A DNA stretch of 64,000 nt, taken from Chlorogloeopsis fritschii PCC 6912. GTDB taxonomy: Bacteria; Cyanobacteriota; Cyanobacteriia; Cyanobacteriales; Nostocaceae. Where the stretch lies: NCBI RefSeq assembly GCF_000317285.1, contig NZ_AJLN01000104.1:1-64000 (forward strand). The letters are read 5' to 3'. The translations under genes and the position numbers were made by a program. Below the pieces are notes generated by a model. That model saw only the letters and a program-made list of their open reading frames with translations. It was not told the DNA's origin and did not search any database. Below are positions 54,601 to 62,203 of the stretch, one piece after another (within the stretch, counting starts at the first letter, position 1; each line of letters begins with the position of its first letter).

Positions 54601-55312
54601 AAAAATGCTAGAACAACGGGGCTATCGAGTTCTGGCAGTGGCATCGGGACAAGAGGCTGTGCAGGAAGCAACAGCGAACCATCCTGATGCAATTATTCTC
54701 AATTTAATGATGCCCGGTATGAACGGTTGGGAAACCCTAACAATTCTCAAACAGCAGCCACATACCCAAAATATCCCCGTGATTATTCTCAGTGGCTTGT
54801 TACCCGATGCCAGCAAAGGTTTTCCGGAGGGAGTGAGTGACTGGATTGTCAAACCTCCAAATATCAAGTTGTTGTGCCAAGCTTTAGAAAAAGCTACCAC
54901 TCGACAAAATCAAACTTTCAAAGTACTGATTGTAGAAGATGACCGAGATTTGGCACAGGTACTCATTGCCATGTTCAACAGCCACAACATTGCCACTTTT
55001 TATGCCCAAACCGGGCGAGAAGCTATACAGGTAAGCCAAAACATTATTCCTGACTTATTAGTGCTGGATTTGGGGCTGCCAGAATGCGATGGTTTTACTG
55101 TAGTAGATTGGCTGCGACAGCACAACCACCTCTGCCAAGTACCGTTAGTTGTATACACAGCCCGCGATTTGGATGAGGGCGATCGCGAACGATTAAGGCT
55201 AGGACAAACTCTATTTCTCACGAAAGGACGCATTACCCCGCAGGAATTTGAACAACGAGTTATAAATTTACTTAACCGAATGATTGGCAGCCATAGTGAA
55301 ACTAATTACTAG
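51653..55312 (+). CDS. Hybrid histidine kinase with ethylene-receptor-like membrane domain
   Basis: 1219 residues. Residues 1-130 have three membrane helices with SDSFIALAYYSIPFTLFYF and VACGTTHLMEVWT: C75 and H79 match the Cu(I)/ethylene ligands of ETR1-type receptors. Then a coiled coil, four PAS domains (~185-680), HisKA (VVNHELRTPL, His near 697), HATPase (N-box LLSNAIKFSPPG near 813, then GRGIP and GTGLGLAI), and two receivers. Receiver 1 has IILNLMMPG, Asn for the phospho-Asp; receiver 2 (VLDLGLPECDG) keeps its Asp. An in-frame repeat read EEDKGRRGQGTGDRE lies inside the HATPase domain. Ligand could be ethylene or another small molecule, or light through a partner. Followed by a lone receiver. 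Confidence 0.88.
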   Translation: MSELLHTFFTSSPFIPHGHCYLWNPGLVWLHLLSDSFIALAYYSIPFTLFYFVQKRQDVPFKRMFLLFGAFIVACGTTHLMEVWTLWHPIYWLSGSIKAITALVSLYTAIILVELVPKALEIPSTAALEAANQKLQQQIGERQKAEAALRKAHDELEIRVEERTKELVKANEALQESEQQLKLALQAAKLGAWQLDLKTGELSASHQCKANFGLSSEVELSYSMLFERIHPEDRAYVRESVSRALEQKIDYEAEYRNIWPDNSVHWVLARGSAICEADGSSTRMIGVTLDISDRKRAEETLQQTTMLQRAILDSANYTIISTTVNGTILTFNRAAERLLGYTAAEVVGKTTPVIIHDRDEIVQRAQQLSQELGFTIEPGFDVFVAHALLGEVDEREWTYIRKDGSRFPVLLSITALRNTQNNITGFLGIGSDITDRKRAEEALRESEQRFHAFMNNSPTVSFMKDTYGRYVYVNQTFEHIFQVKLADIRGKTDFDRFPIEIAQELHQHDRSVLSTGQTAEIEETVPTPDGALHNWLVFKFPIWDRTGQLFLGGVAIDISDRKRAEEELRHLSNALESAVEGISLLDRQGLYLKVNPAYANMVGYQSEELIGMEWVLTVHPDDREKLNTAYQQMLANGKAEVEARAVRKDGSVFDKQVVMVKAYDQQQFIGHYCFMKDISDRREVERLKDEFVSVVNHELRTPLTSISGALDLLASGILQTQPEDAQRMLKIAANNTDRLVRLINDILDIERIESGKIQMTKQSCDSASLINQSVEFMEEIAAQAGVTLSVSPLSVRLWADPDRIIQVLTNLLSNAIKFSPPGSTVWLSAEEDKGRRGQGTGDRENIFSSSPSILFKVTDQGRGIPAEKLETIFERFGQVDASDSRQKGGTGLGLAICRSILQHHGGQIWAESTLGEGSTFFFTLPILPEEEGETRAQRDMENVFNQLCASHTHHVAASSETALAKPPLVLQCDDDPSVRVVVQKMLEQRGYRVLAVASGQEAVQEATANHPDAIILNLMMPGMNGWETLTILKQQPHTQNIPVIILSGLLPDASKGFPEGVSDWIVKPPNIKLLCQALEKATTRQNQTFKVLIVEDDRDLAQVLIAMFNSHNIATFYAQTGREAIQVSQNIIPDLLVLDLGLPECDGFTVVDWLRQHNHLCQVPLVVYTARDLDEGDRERLRLGQTLFLTKGRITPQEFEQRVINLLNRMIGSHSETNY

Positions 55313-55330
55313 TGTAGAGGTGGAGTTGAT

Positions 55331-55711
55331 ATGACCACGAGACACATTCTCATTATTGATGATGAATATGATATCCGGGCAGTAGCTGAACTCTCCTTAA
55401 AAGCAGTAGGAGCTTGGCAAGTTTCGACTGCTGCCTCAGGCAATGAAGGAGTAACAAAGGCGGTTGCCGAACAGCCAGATGTGATTCTTCTGGATGTAAT
55501 GATGCCCGACATGGATGGAATCGCTACTTTTAAAGCACTACAAGCACATCCCGCCACCAATAAAATTCCCGTGATTTTACTGACAGCCAAAACGCAAGCT
55601 GCCGAACAGCGACGATTTGCTGAATTAGGAGTGCGAGCAATTATTACCAAGCCTTTCAAAGCCATGAAATTGCCTGCTCAAATTGCAGCCGCTCTCAACT
55701 GGGAGAGTTAA
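55331..55711 (+). CDS. Single-domain response regulator
   Basis: 126 residues, one receiver: HILIIDDEYDIR (acidic pair), VILLDVMMPDMDG with the phospho-Asp, VILLTAKT and ITKPFKAMKL with the Lys. CheY-like, no output domain. A strong ribosome-binding site (GGTGGAG) lies before the ATG. It starts 18 bp after the hybrid kinase stop, so it is likely the kinase's phosphotransfer partner. Confidence 0.9.
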   Translation: MTTRHILIIDDEYDIRAVAELSLKAVGAWQVSTAASGNEGVTKAVAEQPDVILLDVMMPDMDGIATFKALQAHPATNKIPVILLTAKTQAAEQRRFAELGVRAIITKPFKAMKLPAQIAAALNWES

Positions 55712-55890
55712 AAAATTTTTTCTAAATTTCTTTCATCTCCACAATTTCTGCATTTTTCAGTTTTAAAGTTAAAAATAACCAACAGACCAACCAATCAATT
55801 GCACTTTCCCTAAAGGTGGAGTAAAAACTTACCAGCAGGAAAATTTCTAAGTTGGTTAGGTTTTGTCACCGTATTTTATATCTAAAATTT

Positions 55891-56328
55891 ATGAACAATC
55901 TAGAACTATTTCACTTTCATCTCGAAAGAGTTATCTATGTCTTAAAGTTTCAAGATAAACAGCTAGTTGAGTACTGGATAGAGCATCTACATCTGAGCCT
56001 AGACTATCAATATACAGACTCTCTTTTAACAGCAGCCGTATTTGAATTATCTGCCACAGATACTGATACTTGTCGCTGGGTATTAGATAACTTTTCTGAT
56101 TGTCCACCTTATACTGATTTGTTTGAAAGCGTTACTAGATTTGCTATCGGCAAACTCATCCAAAAAGGATTTATTCTCGGTCAAGACTTCAGCTTTACTT
56201 CTGAGGGTAAAATTCTACTCAATGAAAATACAAAAACCACGTTAATGACAGATACTTCTGCATCAGATAGTCTGTTACTTGAAAAAGTCTTGCTAGTTCC
56301 TCAACAAATTCATTCACTAACAATATGA
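55891..56328 (+). CDS. Hypothetical protein
   Basis: 145 residues from ATG 55891 (MNNLELFHFHLERVI). Mostly helical, no motif, no signal peptide, slightly acidic; ends LLVPQQIHSLTI. Its stop overlaps the start of the Mo-nitrogenase C-terminal gene (ATGA), so they are co-translated and probably work together. Not recognised otherwise. Confidence 0.6.
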   Translation: MNNLELFHFHLERVIYVLKFQDKQLVEYWIEHLHLSLDYQYTDSLLTAAVFELSATDTDTCRWVLDNFSDCPPYTDLFESVTRFAIGKLIQKGFILGQDFSFTSEGKILLNENTKTTLMTDTSASDSLLLEKVLLVPQQIHSLTI

Positions 56329-56621
56329 TGTCAACTAATATCTTCACTTCAATCTCATTTGTAAATATTCTCTTGCAACCAATTCGTCAACAACTTCAAT
56401 CTCTCAAAATAGAAGACCACAAATTTGCACGCTTGCTCTGCAAATTGATTCCTGCTAGTTGCCCATTTGAACGAGAAATTAAAATTTACAAGCGTACTAT
56501 TCTTTATATTCCTCCTCTGTGCAAACTCAATCCTTTCTATGAACAGTTAGTTGAGCTACGTTTTAGAGCTTTAACTTATTTAGCAGATTGCCATGGCGAA
56601 GATGTAACGCTGTATTGTTAA
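56325..56621 (+). CDS. Mo-dependent nitrogenase C-terminal-domain protein
   Basis: 98 residues. LLCKLIPASCPFEREIKIY and IPPLCKLNPFYEQLVELRFRA are the family signature (Mo-nitro_C), found in cyanobacteria as a free small protein and fused to nitrogenase-related proteins. Cys near 39, 46 and 65 could bind metal or form a redox pair. Translated with the previous gene through an ATGA overlap. Its exact job is not known; presence fits a nitrogen-fixing strain. Confidence 0.85.
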   Translation: MMSTNIFTSISFVNILLQPIRQQLQSLKIEDHKFARLLCKLIPASCPFEREIKIYKRTILYIPPLCKLNPFYEQLVELRFRALTYLADCHGEDVTLYC

Positions 56622-56656
56622 TGGCAAACAAAATCATTATTGCTTTGTGAAAATTC

Positions 56657-58633
56657 TTATTTTCGATTAATTTGACTCACAAAATTCTCGAAACTTTGCA
56701 GTTTTTGTCTTAATTCTTCAGGCATAGAGTAGGAGCGCACTTCAAGGTTTGAGAGATTGTAATCGTAGATTTCGGGCGAATTGAAGTTTGGTTCTATCCA
56801 CTGTCCGTTGTCGCCCGTGTACAATTTCCACTTTTCTATGTCAGCTACTGGAGAACCAGGAACAGAAGGATAGTCTGGTTCTAACAGAAAAGATTTGGGT
56901 TCTGGTGCCCAATAAATGTTGTTAGATGATTCATAGTTATTTTGAAACACCGAAGTATACATCCTATTATTTCCAGTGTTGGCAAAGAACAACATCTGGT
57001 TTGATGTTTCTGAAGAAATTAGCGAATTTCGGATAGCGATCGGCCCAACCCCAACGGGAACATTACTAATTTCCTGTACTTCTCCTAGATGGTAAGCAGT
57101 AGAATTAGAGTAGTATCGGGACGTTCCCACAAGGGCAATTTGATTTGGGTTATTGGCAATAACTGAGTCTAGAATTGTTATATTTTGAGCATTGCTGATA
57201 TCAATTCCTGCTCTGTGCATAGAGTCAGAAATGAAAGAGTTCTTGACAAGAAACGGCCCCGGTGATACCTCTAAAAACAATCCTGCCGAATTTTTCACCG
57301 CAACAAAGTTATCGATTACTACATTCTTGTTTTCGTGATCGAACCACATCCCACTTGTCAGGTTTCCGATCGCCTGCTGATCCTTGAACAGCACATTTTT
57401 AGCGAAGTGGTGTTTTGCACCACTGATTGCCCAGCCTCTCCAATCCGAGAGATTACCACGCCAGTTATTAAAGTTCGTACTATTCCCAATCCACAGACCA
57501 TTTACCATATTATCTGAGGATGTACCCATGAAGCCGTTGTAGTTAAAGACGCTATTTTTTACTGTTACATCTTGGGTTTTGAACAAATAAAGCCCTTGGT
57601 AGTTATTCCATTCAAAGCGGCATTGGTCTATTAAAATATTTCGGTTAATCAGAGACTGTTTATCATTCCACTCTTCACCAAAGATCACAGCAGCAGTTCC
57701 ACCCAACGCGCCGACTGAATGCCGAAATGAAATGTTTCGTAAGACTACATTACGCACTTGGTAAAACCGCATCAGGAATGGATGCACTCCTACTTCGATG
57801 GTTGCACTTTTAAAGTTCACATTGCTATTGGGCAAAAGGTAGAGAAAATCTCCGTTTTCGCTTTTTTCGGCGACACCAAAGCTCCCAGAGTGCTGGAGTG
57901 CATCTTGAGGCTCTACAAATTCTAAGTACTCGTAACTGCCAGTACCTCGGAAAGCGTTAGGGAATGTATATTTATATTTTTCAAGTAAAACTTGCCTCTG
58001 TTGTTTGCCGTTTACAAATACAAGTTCTCTTCGATGTGCAAGTATGTTCTTTGGCCCATATTTACCGTATGGCCCGCCATTATTACCAAAATCATAATTC
58101 CAAGGGATACGATATATTAAGCCTTTGTCAGTTTTAATCGTTGGTGTCCATGCAGAAAGCGGCACTAACTCAGAACCCTTGATAACTGTAGGTGTACTTC
58201 CCTGTCCCTCAATCACTAACACCACTCCATCGGGAACTTTTGGAAAGCGGTAATCTATTTTGAGTGAACCCTCACGATAGACATCGGCACTCAATGCTAT
58301 TTTCGTTGAGATACCCTGTGATAAATATCCTCTAGCCTTTTCTAATGCTGCACCTATTGTTAAAAGTGGTTTTTTTTGGCTGCCATCGTTAGTGTCAGAT
58401 GCTTCTGTACTTTTTGATACATAAATAATTTGAGATACTTTTGATTCATCTATGTTAGCGCCAGTTATCTTGGTAGCATCCGTACTTTTGAGAGATTGAG
58501 ATCCTAGCTCAATAAAATCTTGAATCGTGAGATTTGAACTATCAGTTTGACCTTCGCTTTCAGCTGTTCCTTTGATTGGATACACTAAAGTTCCAATCAA
58601 CACTAAACATATCAGATACACCCTACGTAGCAT
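56657..58633 (-). CDS. Secreted right-handed parallel beta-helix protein
   Basis: 658 residues from ATG 58633, which is preceded by GGAGG; the GTG 12 bp earlier is the Shine-Dalgarno region itself. N-terminal signal peptide (VYLICLVLIGTLVYPIKGTAES). Residues ~55-110 have the DUF1565-like start (SKSTEASDTNDGSQKKPLLT), then many short Asn-rich repeats (NISFRHSVGALGG, DQCRFEWNNYQGLYLF, NSVFNYNGFMG) of pectate-lyase-like beta-helices. It probably binds or cleaves a polysaccharide outside the cell. Catalytic residues are not identifiable. No linked glycan genes. Confidence 0.82.
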   Translation of the reverse strand: MLRRVYLICLVLIGTLVYPIKGTAESEGQTDSSNLTIQDFIELGSQSLKSTDATKITGANIDESKVSQIIYVSKSTEASDTNDGSQKKPLLTIGAALEKARGYLSQGISTKIALSADVYREGSLKIDYRFPKVPDGVVLVIEGQGSTPTVIKGSELVPLSAWTPTIKTDKGLIYRIPWNYDFGNNGGPYGKYGPKNILAHRRELVFVNGKQQRQVLLEKYKYTFPNAFRGTGSYEYLEFVEPQDALQHSGSFGVAEKSENGDFLYLLPNSNVNFKSATIEVGVHPFLMRFYQVRNVVLRNISFRHSVGALGGTAAVIFGEEWNDKQSLINRNILIDQCRFEWNNYQGLYLFKTQDVTVKNSVFNYNGFMGTSSDNMVNGLWIGNSTNFNNWRGNLSDWRGWAISGAKHHFAKNVLFKDQQAIGNLTSGMWFDHENKNVVIDNFVAVKNSAGLFLEVSPGPFLVKNSFISDSMHRAGIDISNAQNITILDSVIANNPNQIALVGTSRYYSNSTAYHLGEVQEISNVPVGVGPIAIRNSLISSETSNQMLFFANTGNNRMYTSVFQNNYESSNNIYWAPEPKSFLLEPDYPSVPGSPVADIEKWKLYTGDNGQWIEPNFNSPEIYDYNLSNLEVRSYSMPEELRQKLQSFENFVSQINRK

Positions 58634-59411
58634 TACAACCTCCACTCTTGATTCAGCAAAGATTTCAGTTCAGTTTTTTATTTTCAAAAAAATTGAATTC
58701 TCATGAAAAAACATGAGTAACATCGTCATTGCATGAATTTATATCTGCAACAATTAGTCTCAGCTAGCATTAAAATTAGTTGAGATGAGCTTGAGTATTA
58801 TTCAAGTTTTACTGATTAAAATTGCTCTCTAATTAATATTTAGCAATGAGATTTAATCTGAAAAACCCCGTCCTGAGCTATGTTGGAGTATTTTCAGATA
58901 ATTTATACTAAACTAATTTTTTACGTACAAATCTTTTGCTAAAAAGGATAATTTATGACTCCAAAACTATAGCAGAGCTAAATTAAAACTGCCAATGAAT
59001 TAGTAGACTTTGAAGATTAAAAACAGATTTTTACTATCGCATAGTTCATGCTAATAAATAAGCTGCATATGATGTACTGCTTTTGTTTTCACTGCTTTTG
59101 CTTACAATTTAGCTTTACTTCTAGCCAAAGTCTTCCGTGATTATTACAACCTATTTTTTTATGGGAAATTACTTATATTTGTCAATTTAAGTAGTATTTT
59201 GTGCAGATTAGCTTGTAAATATAGGCTAATCTAACTTCAGCTTGGCTTTAGTTCGCCGATTTACGCTATTTCTGTACTGCACATATCAGGATAAACCACT
59301 AATTCGCGAAGAAAAGGCGTAACAACACAATATCCAAAGTGGGATTTGTCTCAAGACTTAAAGTAATTTAAAATACTTTACACTGAGAAATATTACTTAA
59401 ATAATGAAAAA
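58634..59411. other. Intergenic region, AT-rich
   Basis: About 780 bases without a gene, hairpin or repeat I can support. It lies between the start of the beta-helix gene (minus strand) and the end of the nitrogenase-associated gene, so it should hold the beta-helix promoter. Confidence 0.6.
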
Positions 59412-59457
59412 TATGAGAAAAAAAACACGATCGCACGCTGGCGATCGCGAATTTTTT
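59412..59457. terminator. Bidirectional terminator made of HIP1-type palindromes
   Basis: CGATCGC, loop, GCGATCG, with TTTTTT on the plus strand and TTTTTTTT on the minus strand. On the minus strand it ends the nitrogenase-associated gene 17 bp after its stop. Confidence 0.8.
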
Positions 59458-59473
59458 GGCAGCTAATTTGGAA

Positions 59474-59956
59474 TTAATGATTGCAGGAACCTTGCTTTGG
59501 CTCGTGTTCATTTTGGTGATGCCCGTGCCCGTGCTTGTGGGAACAGCTTTGTAAATCCTGTTCGATCAGTTTTTCGGTGATTTCTTTGAGAGTTGCATCT
59601 TTAGGTTTTAGTCCAATCCAAGCATCAATCTTCTCGGTATCGAAACCTACCTCGTAGCGATCGCCTACTTGCATCAAAGGACGGCGAATTAACAATGGAT
59701 CTTTGAGCATCAACAGCAAAGCAGTCTCAGCATCAACTTGTTCGGGTACTAACTCGCCCGATTGCACTCGTGGAGCAGCACGATTAAACCATTCCGATAC
59801 AGGGCGATCGCCAAAAAATGAGCGCAAACGCTCAATAGTCCAAGGTTCCGTGAGTAGGTTGTAGGCAATCACTTCATGACCTGCGGCTGTAAGCAAAGTT
59901 TTTTGTTTAGTATTATTCTTACAACCTGGTTTTTCATAAAAAATTACCCTTGCCAT
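59474..59956 (-). CDS. Nitrogenase-associated ArsC/Spx-family protein with His-rich tail
   Basis: 160 residues. RVIFYEKPGCKNNTKQKTLL is the thioredoxin-like start with a single Cys in place of CXXC; RRPLMQVGDRYEVGFD is the ArsC-family signature of TIGR01616 proteins found near nif genes. The last ~25 residues (SCSHKHGHGHHQNEHEPK and a final CNH) are rich in His and Cys and probably bind a metal such as Ni, Zn or Mo. A GGAG ribosome-binding site precedes the ATG. No nif operon is in the window; role in nitrogenase metal supply is inference. Confidence 0.85.
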   Translation of the reverse strand: MARVIFYEKPGCKNNTKQKTLLTAAGHEVIAYNLLTEPWTIERLRSFFGDRPVSEWFNRAAPRVQSGELVPEQVDAETALLLMLKDPLLIRRPLMQVGDRYEVGFDTEKIDAWIGLKPKDATLKEITEKLIEQDLQSCSHKHGHGHHQNEHEPKQGSCNH

Positions 59957-60121
59957 TACAGTAACTCCTACTGGTTTTAAGAATAGAAAATAAATGTTCA
60001 GTTACCAGTTATCAGTTACCAGTTGATAACTGTTTACTGTTCACTGAAAATTACTCACCTAATTAAATTTTAATTAAAAAACCAAATTATTTTGCTAATA
60101 AAAATAATTACCATTTAGCGA

Positions 60122-60733
60122 CTAGAAATTTTTAGCAGTATGAGTTAGCAAATTATACTCAAAGCGTTGTTTGGGGTTGGTTTCTCCATACAAATTAAAA
60201 GTAACAGTTGGTTCATTACCTACTGCTTCTACACTATGAATTGCATCAGGTGTAAAGCAAATAATATCACCTGAGAATAAAGTTAATTCTCCCGTTGTTT
60301 CAATTTTATCTGGTGATTCTGAGTCAGGATTGCGTCGCCAAAAGGTATTTTTTTCTTGTCCTTTTAATACTGCAACCACTCCCCAAGTACCGTGATTATG
60401 AATATTTGAAGTTGTTTCTGGTGCAAATGTTACTGTTTGTACTGTAAACGGAAAACCTAATTCATCATATAGGAGTAAAACCGAAGTGCCAGTTTGAGGA
60501 CAAGGTTCTAAATATTGGCTTTGTACCCAGTAAGAGTTAACAATTAATCGTCTAACTAGCATTTGAATTTCTGGTAGACGGCTGGCTTCATCCTCTACAT
60601 TTTCAAGAACATCTTCTAACTCAGTTAAAAATCTGTAAAGGCGATAATTATCCCTGAGTAAATCCCATGCTCTCATAGAGTTACAGATTTGATAATTTCC
60701 ATCTCCAGTGACAAGCCAATTTTTTCCTTGCAT
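60122..60733 (-). CDS. Cysteine-dioxygenase-like cupin
   Basis: 203 residues. NIHNHGTWGVVAVLKGQEK gives the two His of the iron site, and DAIHSVEAVGNEPTVTFNLYG the third. The pattern is that of cysteine or 3-mercaptopropionate dioxygenases. It would oxidise a thiol with Fe(II) and O2. It is 29 bp after the previous gene's stop on the same strand, so they form an operon with the 60763-61245 gene. Confidence 0.8.
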   Translation of the reverse strand: MQGKNWLVTGDGNYQICNSMRAWDLLRDNYRLYRFLTELEDVLENVEDEASRLPEIQMLVRRLIVNSYWVQSQYLEPCPQTGTSVLLLYDELGFPFTVQTVTFAPETTSNIHNHGTWGVVAVLKGQEKNTFWRRNPDSESPDKIETTGELTLFSGDIICFTPDAIHSVEAVGNEPTVTFNLYGETNPKQRFEYNLLTHTAKNF

Positions 60734-60762
60734 ATTTTTGAAGGTATTAATATAGCTTAAAT

Positions 60763-61245
60763 TTACTCGTCATCTTCTTCTGGTGCGCGTGTCAAAATAT
60801 CAAATAATAGTCCGGCACCAAAATCATGCTTATCATCAATTTCTTTTATTTGAGTACATATTTTTTTTGCTTTTTCTATTTCTCCTAATTTCGCTAATAC
60901 CAATCCACAAGCAGCACAAGCATTTAAATACATACGAATTTCTGAGTCTTCTTTCCGCCTAATTAGTATTGGCTTTAGCTGCTTCCAATCATCTGGTAGA
61001 TTTGCTGATTTTTCAATTTTATCAATGACTTTAATTGCTATTTTTAACGCCATAGCATAATTATTTTTGTAATAAAAGTATCTATATGCTGCTACCAAAA
61101 CATCTATTTGTTCTCCAGTTTTGGCTAAAGCTTGATTTATATAATTTTCAGATAAAGAGGAGTTTTCCCAGTTTTCTGCTGCTAATATTAATAAATTTTT
61201 GATATCTTCTGGCACTTTAAACCATGAAAATTTTTCTGCATCCAC
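60763..61245 (-). CDS. Hypothetical helical protein (TPR-like)
   Basis: About 160 residues from a GTG at 61245, chosen because AAGGAG lies 10 bp before it; the open frame extends further upstream only into a REP element. Helical repeats (VLVAAYRYFYYKNNYAMALKI, AACGLVLAKLGEIEKAKKIC) resemble tetratricopeptides. Acidic C-terminus (APEEDDE). In operon with the cupin; function unknown. Confidence 0.55.
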   Translation of the reverse strand: MDAEKFSWFKVPEDIKNLLILAAENWENSSLSENYINQALAKTGEQIDVLVAAYRYFYYKNNYAMALKIAIKVIDKIEKSANLPDDWKQLKPILIRRKEDSEIRMYLNACAACGLVLAKLGEIEKAKKICTQIKEIDDKHDFGAGLLFDILTRAPEEDDE

Positions 61246-61301
61246 CTGATATAAATCTCCTTTGTATATAATTCTTGCACTCCTACCGACAGCCACCAGG
61301 C

Positions 61302-61363
61302 AGAGCCACCAAACCCTCGTTACCAGGTTCAACCTGGTAACGAGAACTAGAGCCTCTGGCTCT
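61302..61363. repeat. REP hairpin (CTCGTTACCAGG family), copy 3
   Basis: AGAGCCACC, then CTCGTTACCAGG TTCAA CCTGGTAACGAG (61316-61344), then ACTAGAGCCTCTGGCTCT. Same as 28816-28862. The hairpin abuts the GTG-started gene on its upstream side. Confidence 0.85.
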
Positions 61364-61397
61364 TCTTGAGAAAAAGGGAATAGGTTACAGGATACAG

Positions 61398-61452
61398 GTT
61401 ACAGTTTTCCCTGTTCCCTGTTCCCTGTTCCCTGTTCCCCGTTCCCCGTTCC
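61398..61452 (-). repeat. Heptameric tandem repeat (CTGTTCC units)
   Basis: About seven units of CCTGTTC and CCCGTTC type immediately after the ctaE stop codon. Reads as GGGAACA on the minus strand. Confidence 0.85.
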
Positions 61453-62043
61453 CTAAAATTTTGTGAGAACGTACAACAAAGTAAAGAGAATAATCCAAAT
61501 AATGTCTACGAAGTGCCAGTAAATTTCTGCCATTTCGATGCCAGTATGTTTAGTGGCAGAATAATGACCAGGACGACGCGATCGCCACAACACACCCAAA
61601 ATTAACAGCAGTCCCACAAAAACGTGTAACCCGTGGAAGCCTGTCATTAAGTAAAAACAGTTGGAAAATATGTTAGTAGTTAGACCGTATCCCAAGGTCA
61701 TGTACTCATAAGCTTGTCCGAGTAGGAAAACTGCGCCCATGATTGCGGTGATGATATACCACTTGCGCATTCCTCGAACATCATTCCTTTTAATTGCCGT
61801 ATCACCAAAGTGAATCACAAAACTACTAGACACCAGAATAATAGTGTTAATTGTCGGCAATAATAACTCTACTTCCGTTCCTTCTGGAGGCCAAACTTCG
61901 TTACTTCCTCGAAAGAACAAATAAGTAGCAAAAAATCCGCCAAACATTAACGACTCAGAAATCAGGAACGCTAATAGTCCCTTGACTCGTAAATCTTGAT
62001 GTTCTTCGTGATGAGCTGGACTCGTCGTTGTTGCGATCGCCAT
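61453..62043 (-). CDS. ctaE: Cytochrome c oxidase subunit III
   Basis: 196 residues, five to seven membrane helices. LAFLISESLMFGGFFATYLFF (first helix region), GFHGLHVFVGLLL and the end EIYWHFVDIIWIILFTLLYV are the COX3 marks. It is the shorter bacterial form. It helps subunit I take up protons and oxygen in the respiratory oxidase of the thylakoid or plasma membrane. Downstream of ctaD by 160 bp, a gap filled with repeats. Confidence 0.95.
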   Translation of the reverse strand: MAIATTTSPAHHEEHQDLRVKGLLAFLISESLMFGGFFATYLFFRGSNEVWPPEGTEVELLLPTINTIILVSSSFVIHFGDTAIKRNDVRGMRKWYIITAIMGAVFLLGQAYEYMTLGYGLTTNIFSNCFYLMTGFHGLHVFVGLLLILGVLWRSRRPGHYSATKHTGIEMAEIYWHFVDIIWIILFTLLYVLTKF

Positions 62044-62139
62044 ATTGTTTGCACTATAAATTCTCTCTATACCTCTTCTCTTTGCGTCCTACCCTTCCCT
62101 GCGGGAACGCCTCCGGCGTACGGGAAGCCACCCTCCGGG

Positions 62140-62168
62140 TGTCTATGTGTCCTTTGTGGTTCGTTCAA
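62140..62168 (-). repeat. AACGAACCACA-family repeat, minus strand, between ctaD and ctaE
   Basis: Reverse complement of the AACGAACCACAAAGGACAC unit. Next to it, 62092-62135 holds GCGGGAACGCCTCCGGCGTA, another common cyanobacterial repeat. Confidence 0.75.
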
Positions 62169-62203
62169 AACAAAGGCACAAAGAGACAGTAAGACTTTAG
62201 TGA

